A stretch of DNA of 64,000 bases from Flavobacteriales bacterium (GTDB lineage Bacteria; Bacteroidota; Bacteroidia; Flavobacteriales_F; PHOS-HE28), in contig JACJZH010000009.1 in assembly GCA_020635695.1 (NCBI GenBank), forward strand, positions 62,001-126,000, written 5' to 3'. The position numbers and the translations under genes were made by a program. Within the stretch, counting starts at the first letter, position 1; each line of letters starts with the position of its first letter. Under the pieces are notes generated by a model that saw only the letters and a list, made by a program, of their open reading frames with translations, had not been told where the DNA came from and did no database searches. This document shows, piece by piece, positions 23,639 through 32,050 of this stretch.

Positions 23639-23646
23639 TATGTTTG
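23639..23646 (+). promoter_or_regulatory. -7 box 4 nt before the MarR-family gene
   Basis: TATGTTTG, a full TAnnTTTG match, then TGCC and ATG at 23651. TTTTG at 23610-23614 could serve as the -33 element. This box decides the start codon, which is 31 codons inside the longest open frame. Confidence 0.6.
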
Positions 23647-23650
23647 TGCC

Positions 23651-24103
23651 ATGGTGCGTATCGAGGAAGAGCTGGTGAGCAGCTTCAAGAGCGAGCAGCA
23701 GAAAGCGATGCTCAACATCCTGTTCACGGCCAACTGGTTGCGGAACAGACAGGTGGAGTTCTTCAAACCCTTTGGCCTCAGCCCCCAGCAGTACAACATC
23801 CTGCGCATCCTTCGAGGTGCCAAAGGGGAACGCCGAAGCATGCAGCAGGTGAAGCAACGGATGATCGACCGCGCCCCCAACGCCACCAGGCTCACCGACA
23901 AGTTGATCGCGAAAGGGTTGGTGGAGCGTGAACGCTGCGAAGAGGACCGGCGGGTCGTGTACCTACGGATCGCGAGGAACGGTCTTGAACTGCTCTCCCG
24001 GATAGACAGGAAGTACGCCAACGAGGAGCGATCCCTTCGTTCCTGGCTCAGCGACGACGAAGCCCGCGCCCTCAACGAGTTCCTGGACCGGATGCGGGCC
24101 TGA
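23651..24103 (+). CDS. MarR family transcriptional regulator
   Basis: A 150-residue MarR-type winged-helix regulator. The N-terminal dimer helix is followed by LSPQQYNILRILRGAKG, the recognition region DRAPNATRLTDKLIAKGLVER, and the wing ERCEEDRRVVYLRIARNGLELL. It probably binds DNA as a dimer and may respond to a small ligand; target genes are unknown. The lipoprotein gene is divergent from it across about 90 nt, so that gene is a candidate target. The start is set by a -7 box 4 nt upstream. Confidence 0.88.
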   Translation: MVRIEEELVSSFKSEQQKAMLNILFTANWLRNRQVEFFKPFGLSPQQYNILRILRGAKGERRSMQQVKQRMIDRAPNATRLTDKLIAKGLVERERCEEDRRVVYLRIARNGLELLSRIDRKYANEERSLRSWLSDDEARALNEFLDRMRA

Positions 24104-24106
24104 GGC

Positions 24107-25420
24107 TCACCTTCCGGCTGGCGGTGTGATGGTCCGCTCCCACAGGAAGGCACCCGCTGCGTCGTGCACCGTGATGCGAAGTTGGCGGTCGTTCTTTCCG
24201 CCTTCGAAATGGAGCAGGGCATAGTTCCGCTGTTCCACGCGTGTGCCCTCCACCCTCAGTTGGTTGTCCTCTTCGCGTTGATAGGCGGAAGAGGTGAGGG
24301 GGCTGACGGTCAGGTCCCAGATGTCCGGGGCCTCTTCACCCGGCAGGTGCGATAGTTCGGTGAAGTGGCGGTCGCCGGTCAGGAAGATGACCCCGGTGAT
24401 GCCCTCCTCCCTGATCCTGCTGAGCAGTTCCGCGCGCTCCTCCGGGAAGTTCGCGTGGTTCTCGAAGACCATGGCGGTGTTCAGCACCTGCCCGCCCACG
24501 GCCACCAGCTTGAACGTGGCGTCGCTGTACTTCAGCGCCTGTACCAGCCAGTCCACCTGGGCCTGGCCCAACAGTTGCGGCGCGTTCGTCCGGTTGTCCG
24601 AGTTCACGCGGTGCGTCCTGTTGTCGAGGAGGAAGAGGTCCGCATCGTACCAGGAGAAGGCCGTGATCGCTCCGGGCACCCCGGGTGCGCCGGTCGTCGG
24701 GTTCGCCCAGAACAGCTCGAAGGCCTCGAGGGCCAGTGGGGCATGAATGAAGCTGCCGTCCGCATCGTTCGGCCCGAAGTCGTGATCATCCCAGATGGCA
24801 TAGTGGTGGGTGCTCCGGAGCAGATGCTGCAGCTCCGGCAGGGAACGCGTGTGCGTATGGCGGTGCAGATAGCCCGTGCGGGAGCCCCAATCGGACTCGC
24901 GCAGGTAGATGTTGTCGCCCAGCCAGAGCATCAGGTCAGGACGGTCGGCGGCGATGGCGTTGAAGATGCCGTAGTCCCCACCGTAGGGTTTTCCGGGCCG
25001 GTCATGGGCGGCCTCGTTGATGTAGGCGCAACTGCCCAGCGCCAGGGTGAAGGGGGGCGGGTCCGTGCGGTACTTCCAGAGGGCCTGTGTCGTGAACGAC
25101 AGGCTGTCCTCCAGGTCCACGACCTCACCGTCCTTCACCACCCGATACCGGTACGTGGTGCCCGGGACCACCTGGTCCATGCGGAACTTGAGCACATGGG
25201 CCGTGGCAGGGTCGGATGTGAGCTCGGGGGTGCTCAACAGGCTGTCCGGACGACCGGCCTTCCAGTAGTCCAGCTTCACCCTGCAGGGACCCTGGCACTG
25301 GAGCCAGATCGTGCTTTCGAGCAGGTCGGTGTGCCCGGGCATGGGACCGATGATGCCGGATTGGGCCACGGTCGGGAGCGACCCGGCCAGGGCAGCGAGC
25401 AGGGGAAGCGTTCGCCACAT
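24107..25420 (-). CDS. PhoD-like alkaline phosphatase family protein
   Basis: A 437-residue secreted protein with signal peptide (MWRTLPLLAALAGSLPTVAQ). An N-terminal fibronectin-like domain holds TTYRYRV. A PhoD-type metallophosphatase core follows with ALGSCAYIN, MLWLGDNIYLRE, AIWDDHDFGPNDAD, FLTGDRHFTEL and LTVSPLTSSA. These carry the Asp/His/Asn metal ligands and the cysteine ligand typical of PhoD enzymes. It should hydrolyse phosphate mono- or diesters outside the cytoplasm. It ends 3 nt from the convergent MarR gene. A near-consensus box, TATCCTTG, lies 4 nt before its ATG. Confidence 0.88.
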   Translation of the reverse strand: MWRTLPLLAALAGSLPTVAQSGIIGPMPGHTDLLESTIWLQCQGPCRVKLDYWKAGRPDSLLSTPELTSDPATAHVLKFRMDQVVPGTTYRYRVVKDGEVVDLEDSLSFTTQALWKYRTDPPPFTLALGSCAYINEAAHDRPGKPYGGDYGIFNAIAADRPDLMLWLGDNIYLRESDWGSRTGYLHRHTHTRSLPELQHLLRSTHHYAIWDDHDFGPNDADGSFIHAPLALEAFELFWANPTTGAPGVPGAITAFSWYDADLFLLDNRTHRVNSDNRTNAPQLLGQAQVDWLVQALKYSDATFKLVAVGGQVLNTAMVFENHANFPEERAELLSRIREEGITGVIFLTGDRHFTELSHLPGEEAPDIWDLTVSPLTSSAYQREEDNQLRVEGTRVEQRNYALLHFEGGKNDRQLRITVHDAAGAFLWERTITPPAGR

Positions 25421-25527
25421 GGCACAAGGATAGCCCGTCGCGGTCGTTCGTCGGTCATGTGCGGTTCCGTCCTCAGGCCGTAGCTTGCGGCCCGACCGGC
25501 CCAGAGGGGCCTTTTCAACACGATCAG

Positions 25528-26526
25528 ATGGCTTTCGACCTTGTGCAGGAATGGAAGGAGCTTGTGGCCCAGGTGCCCGAGCTGCCGATCCAGGATTTCG
25601 GCCTCACCTACATCTACCCGGTGTTCGTGGTGCTCATCATCATCGAATACCTCAAGGCCAAGGAGCTCTTCGACCTGAAGGAGACGCTCTCCGGCTTCGT
25701 GATCGCAGCGGGGGCCACGGTGATGCGCCTGCTCACCAACGTGTTCGAGATCTCCATCTACCTGTTCCTCTTCGCCTGGGCCGAGCCCTTCCGCGAGCAG
25801 TACCTGGGCTACGACAGCCTGGGCTTCGCGTGGTACATCTGGCTGATCGCCGCCATCGCGGACGACCACAATTTCTACTGGCATCACCGCCTGAGCCACA
25901 ACATCCGCCTGCTCTGGGCTGCCCACCTGCCGCACCATTCGGCGCGCACCTTCAACCTCACCGTGTCCATCCGCAACGGCTGGTTCATCACGCTGTACAA
26001 GCCCATTTTCTGGCTGTGGATGCCCTTGGTGGGCTTCGAGCCGATCATGATCGCCAGCGTGCTGATCGTGAACGCGATGTACCAGTTCTTCCTGCACTCG
26101 CAACTGATCCCTTCGCTGGGCTGGTACGAGAAGGTGTTCAACACGCCCTACGTGCACGTGGTGCACCACAGCTGCAACACCGAGTACCTGGACCGCAACC
26201 ACGGCGGCATCCTCACCATCTGGGACCGCCTCTACGGCACCTGGCAGGAGCCGATCAAGGGCATGAAGCCGCAGTTCGGCATCAGCCACGACCCGGACTC
26301 CTACGACCCGATCAAGCACAACCTGTTCGAGTTCCAGGAGATCTGGCGCGATGTGAAGAAGGCGCCCACGCTGAAGGCGAAGCTGATGTACATCTTCGGT
26401 CCTCCGGGTTGGAGCCACGATGGCAGCTCGAAGACGAGCCGCCAGCTTCAGGCCGAACTGAAGGCGGCCGCGCAAGCACAGGAAAAGGCCGGAGCGCAGT
26501 TGCGCCCCGAGCCCGTTCCCGCCTGA
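25528..26526 (+). CDS. Sterol desaturase/fatty acid hydroxylase family membrane protein
   Basis: A 332-residue polytopic protein. Histidine clusters that bind a di-iron centre are DDHNFYWHHRLSH, AHLPHHS and HVVHHSCNTEYLDRNHGG, set among about four or five membrane helices (for example YIYPVFVVLIIIEYL and ISIYLFLFAWA). The family hydroxylates or desaturates C-H bonds of lipids at the membrane. The C-terminal ~30 residues are Ala/Gln/Lys-rich and not part of the fold. Substrate unknown. It is convergent with the DEAD-box gene (8-nt gap). ATG 25528 is the first Met beyond unrelated upstream frame. Confidence 0.88.
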   Translation: MAFDLVQEWKELVAQVPELPIQDFGLTYIYPVFVVLIIIEYLKAKELFDLKETLSGFVIAAGATVMRLLTNVFEISIYLFLFAWAEPFREQYLGYDSLGFAWYIWLIAAIADDHNFYWHHRLSHNIRLLWAAHLPHHSARTFNLTVSIRNGWFITLYKPIFWLWMPLVGFEPIMIASVLIVNAMYQFFLHSQLIPSLGWYEKVFNTPYVHVVHHSCNTEYLDRNHGGILTIWDRLYGTWQEPIKGMKPQFGISHDPDSYDPIKHNLFEFQEIWRDVKKAPTLKAKLMYIFGPPGWSHDGSSKTSRQLQAELKAAAQAQEKAGAQLRPEPVPA

Positions 26527-26534
26527 TGTTCCGA

Positions 26535-28178
26535 TCAGCGCCTGCGGCGGCGTCCGCCACCACCTGAGCGGCGTTCCTTGTCTCCGCCGTCCTTCCTCAC
26601 CTCGGGAAGTACATCGCCGAAGAGCTCGGCCACCATGGCGTCGTAGTCCGGCTTGGCCGCAGAGCCCTGGGGCCTCTCCTGGTCCTTGGCGCGGGGCTGG
26701 TGCTGCCGCTGCTCGTTGCGCTTGTTGTTGTCCTGGGGGCGCTGCTTCGGGCGCTGTTCGCGCCGCTCCTTGTTCTCGTTGCGCGGTGCGCGCTCGGATC
26801 GCTCCCGGGGTTCGCTGGCCGGCCGATCGGCAGTGCGCTGGTCGTTGGCACGCGATCCCTGTTCAGGTTTGCGACGCCGGTTCCTGGAGCGGGACCGGGA
26901 TCCCTGACGAGAGCCTTCGCCTTCGGCAGGCCGGGCGTTCCGGTCGCCACGCTGCTGGCCACGGCCACCCTGCCGACGCTCCGGACGAGGTCCACGCTCC
27001 TCCCGCGGTTCGCTGGGGGTCACGGGGCCGCTGGCGCTGAGCGGGAAGGGGTGTTCGTTCACCACCGGCACATCGCGCTTGATCAGCTTCACGATGTCGC
27101 GCAGGTAGGCCTTCTCCTCCTGGTCGCAGAAGGAGATCGCGCGTCCTTCCGCCCCGGCACGGCCCGTGCGTCCGATGCGGTGCACGTAGGTCTCCGGGAT
27201 GTTCGGCAGGTCGAAGTTGATCACGTGCGACAGCCCGTCGATGTCGATGCCGCGGGCGGCGATGTCCGTGGCCACCAGCACGCGGGTCTTGCCGTTCTTG
27301 AAGTTCTTCAGGGCGTTCTGCCGGGCGGTCTGGCTCTTGTTGCCGTGGATGGCCTCGGCGGTGATGCCGCTCTGCATCAGCTTCTTGGCCACCTTGTTGG
27401 CGCCGTGCTTGGTGCGGGTGAAGACCAGCGCCTCGCGGATGTCGCTCCCCTTCAACAGGTGCACCAGCAGGGCGTTCTTGTCGCCCTTGTGCACGTAGTA
27501 GAGGGACTGCTGGATGGTCTCGGCGGTGCTGGAGACCGGGGTCACCTCCACCTTCAGCGGGTCCTTCAGGATGCGCTGGGCCAGCTTCTCGATCTCCGGC
27601 GGCATGGTGGCGCTGAACAGGAGGGTCTGCCGCTGCTCGGGCAGTTCCTTGATCACGCGCTTCACGTCGTGGATGAAGCCCATGTCCAGCATGCGGTCGG
27701 CCTCGTCGAGCACGAAGATCTCGAGGTCCTTCAGGTGCACGTAGCCCTGGCCCATCAGGTCCAGCAGGCGGCCGGGGGTGGCCACCAGGATGTCCAGCCC
27801 GCGCTGCAGCGCATCGGTCTGGGGCTTCTGGCCCACGCCACCGAAGATCACGGCGTGCTTCAGGCCGCAGTGGCGTCCGTAGGCCGCGAAGCTCTCGCCG
27901 ATCTGGATGGCCAGCTCGCGGGTGGGGGTCAGGATCAGCGTCTTGATGGCGCGCCGTCCCTGGCTGTTGCCCCGCTCATGCAGTTCCTGGATGATGGGGA
28001 TGGCGAAGGCGGCGGTCTTTCCGGTGCCGGTCTGCGCGCAACCCAGCAGGTCGCGTCCCTTCACCAGGTGCGGGATGGCCTGTTCCTGGATGGGGGTGGG
28101 GTGGGTGTAGCCTTCCTCCTGGAGGGCCTTGAGAATGGGGGCGATGAGCCCCAGGTCGTTGAACGTGGTACGTTCCAT
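26535..28178 (-). CDS. DEAD-box ATP-dependent RNA helicase, RhlE-like, with long basic tail
   Basis: A 547-residue helicase. The Q motif region precedes Walker A AQTGTGKT; DEADR, SAT, ARGIDIDG and HRIGRTGRAG follow in order. The last ~170 residues are a low-complexity Arg/Gly/Glu/Gln-rich tail, as in RhlE-type proteins, and probably bind RNA. It unwinds short RNA duplexes in ribosome assembly or mRNA turnover. The nearest good promoter box lies about 210 nt upstream, so a long 5' leader is possible. Many such genes are cold-induced, but I have no direct sequence evidence for that here. Confidence 0.93.
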   Translation of the reverse strand: MERTTFNDLGLIAPILKALQEEGYTHPTPIQEQAIPHLVKGRDLLGCAQTGTGKTAAFAIPIIQELHERGNSQGRRAIKTLILTPTRELAIQIGESFAAYGRHCGLKHAVIFGGVGQKPQTDALQRGLDILVATPGRLLDLMGQGYVHLKDLEIFVLDEADRMLDMGFIHDVKRVIKELPEQRQTLLFSATMPPEIEKLAQRILKDPLKVEVTPVSSTAETIQQSLYYVHKGDKNALLVHLLKGSDIREALVFTRTKHGANKVAKKLMQSGITAEAIHGNKSQTARQNALKNFKNGKTRVLVATDIAARGIDIDGLSHVINFDLPNIPETYVHRIGRTGRAGAEGRAISFCDQEEKAYLRDIVKLIKRDVPVVNEHPFPLSASGPVTPSEPREERGPRPERRQGGRGQQRGDRNARPAEGEGSRQGSRSRSRNRRRKPEQGSRANDQRTADRPASEPRERSERAPRNENKERREQRPKQRPQDNNKRNEQRQHQPRAKDQERPQGSAAKPDYDAMVAELFGDVLPEVRKDGGDKERRSGGGGRRRRR

Positions 28179-28388
28179 GCTTGCTCCGCCGGTTTCCGGG
28201 CGGTACGGGTGTGTGCGATGCGGGCCGGGTCATTGCTCCCGGTGCACCTCGTGAAAGGTCTGTTCGGATGCCCCTTCGATCGGTCCGGCGTGCAATGAGC
28301 CGCTGGGGATTGCGCCTGGACGAACGGGTCCGCAGGAACTGCGGGGTAAGCTGGGCGCTCGGGGCTGCCCACCCGGAGGTGAGCGGTG

Positions 28389-28396
28389 CAAAGGTA
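28389..28396 (-). promoter_or_regulatory. -7 box upstream of the DEAD-box gene, implying a long leader
   Basis: TACCTTTG on the minus strand, a full consensus match, about 210 nt before the helicase ATG. The stretch 28179-28388 has no gene and no obvious hairpin pair that I could find. Confidence 0.45.
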
Positions 28397-28419
28397 GCGT
28401 TCCTCTCGCTACGGGGCCT

Positions 28420-28731
28420 TCAACGGTCCGGGTGGGTGGAAAGTTTGCTCACCATGGCCTGGGTGAGCGTGGAGGCCTCGGCCCCGTAGGCACTGATCAG
28501 CAGGCCGTGGATGTCATGCCGGTCGGAACTGATGGCATACAGGATGCTGGCGTCCGCCGGGTTGGTCTCTCCCTCGAAGCGGTGGAACTCATCGATCTCG
28601 AAATCGTCCGGGTCCAGGTCCACGCCGCGCGACCTGCTCACGAGGACATGCCCGCCCTGCTCGAGCTGGTCGGTGTACCCGCGCTGCTGCAGGTCGTTCA
28701 CGGCCTCGGAAAGGGTGTCGTAGGTGCGCAT
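28420..28731 (-). CDS. Small conserved protein often labelled phosphoribosylpyrophosphate synthetase
   Basis: A 103-residue protein beginning MRTYDTLSEAVNDLQQRGYT and containing DPDDFEIDEFHRFEGETNPAD and SKLSTHPDR at the end. It belongs to a family of ~100-residue Bacteroidota proteins that databases frequently label as a phosphoribosylpyrophosphate synthetase. It is far too short for that enzyme and has no PRPP-binding motif, so that name should not be trusted. Real function unknown. The start is supported by a TACCTTCG box 5 nt upstream. Confidence 0.75.
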   Translation of the reverse strand: MRTYDTLSEAVNDLQQRGYTDQLEQGGHVLVSRSRGVDLDPDDFEIDEFHRFEGETNPADASILYAISSDRHDIHGLLISAYGAEASTLTQAMVSKLSTHPDR

Positions 28732-28736
28732 GTCCT

Positions 28737-28744
28737 CGAAGGTA
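28737..28744 (-). promoter_or_regulatory. -7 box 5 nt before the 103-residue protein gene
   Basis: TACCTTCG on the minus strand followed by 5 nt and the ATG at 28731; it rules out the longer in-frame starts upstream. Confidence 0.5.
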
Positions 28745-28801
28745 CGGACCTGCTGATCGGGGTCATGGTGCCGCGGGCTGGTGATGTGGACATTCGAACG
28801 C

Positions 28802-29329
28802 ATGAAACGCGCGCTCCTCATCCTGCTCGGCCTGCTGCTGGCGTTCTTCGCCTTTCTCGCCTGGTACAAGGCCACCTACAGCATGGACGTGGTGTCCGAG
28901 CGAAGCTCAGGTCCCGAGGATGCCGCGCAGCGGGTTTTGGTCGCCACCCAGGGCAGTACCTACAAGGACCTCGTCACCGATCGTGTGATCGGGCATCTGA
29001 CGGACCAAAGCATCGCCGTGCAGGTGGTGGACGTGACCATGCTGGGGAGCGTGGATGCATCGCCATTCGATGCCGTGGTGATCCTGCACACCTGGGAGAA
29101 CTGGGAGCCACAGCCCGACGCGCAGGCCTTCCTCAACGCGCATCCGGATCGGACGCGCTTCGTGGTGCTGGCCACCTCGGGTGGCGGGGATGAGATGATC
29201 GAAGGTGTCGATGGCATCTCCTCGGCCTCGGTCATGGACGAGGCACAAGCCGACGCAGACAGTCTCATCGCCCGGCTGGACCGGGTGCTGGCGCGGGGGC
29301 GTGCCCCGGTCAGCCCTTCATCGCGTTGA
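28802..29329 (+). CDS. Membrane-anchored flavodoxin-like protein
   Basis: A 175-residue protein with one N-terminal membrane helix (ALLILLGLLLAFFAFLAWY). An alpha/beta domain follows, with VLVATQGSTYKDLVTDRVIG as the first strand and loop, AVVILHTWENWE in the middle and FVVLATSGGGDE after. The strand and loop spacing resembles a flavodoxin-like fold, with ATQGSTYK in the place of the phosphate-binding loop. Cofactor binding is uncertain. It is divergent from the 103-residue protein and overlaps the 3' end of the stomatin gene by 20 nt. Confidence 0.65.
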   Translation: MKRALLILLGLLLAFFAFLAWYKATYSMDVVSERSSGPEDAAQRVLVATQGSTYKDLVTDRVIGHLTDQSIAVQVVDVTMLGSVDASPFDAVVILHTWENWEPQPDAQAFLNAHPDRTRFVVLATSGGGDEMIEGVDGISSASVMDEAQADADSLIARLDRVLARGRAPVSPSSR

Positions 29330-30302
29330 GCATCTCCTTGATGCCGCCCACGCTGCTGAGCACGCCGGTGCCCTCGAAGGGCATGAACACGGTGCGGTTG
29401 CCCTCGCCCTCGGTCACCATGTCCTGCAGGGCCTCGATGTACTTCATGGCGATCAGGTAGTTGGCCGGGTCGGCCTTGGAGGCGGCGAGCACCTCTGCGA
29501 TCAGGCGCAGCGCCTCGGTCTCGCCCTGGGCGCGGCGGATGCGGGCCTGGGCATCGCCTTCGGCCTCCAGGATCTGGGCCTCCTTCTGGCCTTCGGCACG
29601 GCTGATCTGGGCGTCGCGGAAGCCCTCGGCCTCCAGGATCTGGGCCCGCTTGCGGCCCTCGGCCTCGATCACCACGGCGCGGCGGTCGCGCTCGGCGCGC
29701 ATCTGCTTCTCCATGGCCTCGGCGATGTCGCGCGGGGGGATGATGTCCTGCAGTTCCACCCGGTTCACCTTCACGCCCCACTTGTTGCTGGCCTCGTCCA
29801 GGATGATGCGCAGCTTGGCGTTGATGGTCTCGCGACTGGTCAGCGTCTCGTCCAGGTCCAGCTCGCCGATCACGTTCCGGAGGGTGGTCTGGGTGAGCTT
29901 CTCCACGGCCAGCGGCAAATTCTCGATCTCGTAAACCGCCTTGATGGGATCCATGACCTGCAGGTAGAGCAGGGCATTGATCTCGATGGTCACGTTGTCC
30001 TTCGTGATCACGTTCTGCTTGGGGAAGTCGTAGACCATCTCCCGCAGGTCGATCTTCGCCTTCTGCTGGAACTGGACGTACTTCCGGCCATCGGGCAGCT
30101 CCCGGGTGTAGCGGAAGATGATCTCGCGCGGCTTCTCGTAGATCGGGATGATCACGTTGAAACCGGCGGTGAGCGTGCGGGCATAGCGGCCGAAGCGCTC
30201 GATGACCATGGATTCGCTCTGCTGGATGACGCGTACGCCCTTGCTCACGATGAAGATCACGAGCAGGGCGATCAGGATCAGGATGATGGTTCCGGGTGAC
30301 AT
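29310..30302 (-). CDS. SPFH/stomatin family membrane protein (QmcA-like)
   Basis: A 330-residue protein with one N-terminal membrane helix (GTIILILIALLVIFIVSKG). The SPFH domain carries VIIPIYEKPREIIFRY-type core segments and ELQDIIPPRDIAEAME. A long Ala/Glu/Gln/Arg coiled coil (EGRKRAQILEAEGFRDAQIS) and a C-terminal segment follow. These proteins form large oligomers that organise membrane microdomains and regulate FtsH-type proteases. The NfeD-like gene lies immediately upstream on the same strand, the standard partnership. Confidence 0.92.
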   Translation of the reverse strand: MSPGTIILILIALLVIFIVSKGVRVIQQSESMVIERFGRYARTLTAGFNVIIPIYEKPREIIFRYTRELPDGRKYVQFQQKAKIDLREMVYDFPKQNVITKDNVTIEINALLYLQVMDPIKAVYEIENLPLAVEKLTQTTLRNVIGELDLDETLTSRETINAKLRIILDEASNKWGVKVNRVELQDIIPPRDIAEAMEKQMRAERDRRAVVIEAEGRKRAQILEAEGFRDAQISRAEGQKEAQILEAEGDAQARIRRAQGETEALRLIAEVLAASKADPANYLIAMKYIEALQDMVTEGEGNRTVFMPFEGTGVLSSVGGIKEMLNAMKG

Positions 30303-30332
30303 GGCGGGAGGGTTGGTAGGATCAGGAAGGGA

Positions 30333-30770
30333 TCAGAGGGGTTCCACGATCAGCGTGTTGCTTTCCACGCGGACCACCTGCACCTGGTCGCCGGTGCGCA
30401 GCATGCGGTCCACGGTGCATTCGGCCCGCCAGTCGTCGCCATCGATGGCCACACGGCCCAGGCGCAGGGCGGGGTCGAAGTCCTGGGTCACACGCGCCCG
30501 GCGACCTACGAGGGCATCGGCGTTGGTGCGCAGGCCACCGTCCTTCCAGAAGCGTTTGATCAGCAGGGGGCGCAGGGCGAAGAACGAGGCGAGGGAGGCG
30601 GCCGAGAAGGAGAGCAGCTGTACGCCCTCACCACCGCCCAGGGCTGCGGCGACGCTTCCCCCGGCACAACCGATGCCCAGGCAGAGCAGGAAGAAGCCGG
30701 GCACGAAGATCTCGGCGATCAGCAGCAGGATCGCGGCCCCTGCCCACCAGTACCAGACGAAGAATCCCAT
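30333..30770 (-). CDS. NfeD-like membrane protein
   Basis: A 145-residue protein. It has N-terminal membrane helices (FVWYWWAGAAILLLIAEIFV, then GFFLLCLGIGCAGGSVAAAL and LLSFSAASLASFFAL) and a C-terminal OB-fold (LVGRRARVTQDFDPALRLGRV..WRAEC). This is the short NfeD form without a ClpP-like protease. It is co-transcribed with the stomatin-type gene 30 nt downstream and probably assembles with it. MGFFVWYW is the preferred start because longer frames lack membrane-protein character. Confidence 0.88.
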   Translation of the reverse strand: MGFFVWYWWAGAAILLLIAEIFVPGFFLLCLGIGCAGGSVAAALGGGEGVQLLSFSAASLASFFALRPLLIKRFWKDGGLRTNADALVGRRARVTQDFDPALRLGRVAIDGDDWRAECTVDRMLRTGDQVQVVRVESNTLIVEPL

Positions 30771-30916
30771 GGTGTTCGTAGTGAGCGGCAAGATAGGCGG
30801 CGGTCCGCCATCGCAGGTGCCATCGCGGACGAGCGGCGAACGGGATCCCTGAACGGCCCCGGGCGGGGAGCGGAACCCCCGGGTTCGCCATCTTTGCCAC
30901 CACCCATCCACTGCCG

Positions 30917-32014
<1,098 letters not shown>

Positions 32015-32037
32015 GGCCCACCACCGCCGCCCCCGGG

Positions 32038-32045
32038 TATCTTCG
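32038..32045 (+). promoter_or_regulatory. -7 box 5 nt before the amidotransferase fusion gene
   Basis: TATCTTCG, then CGGCC, then ATG at 32051. Confidence 0.5.
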
Positions 32046-32050
32046 CGGCC

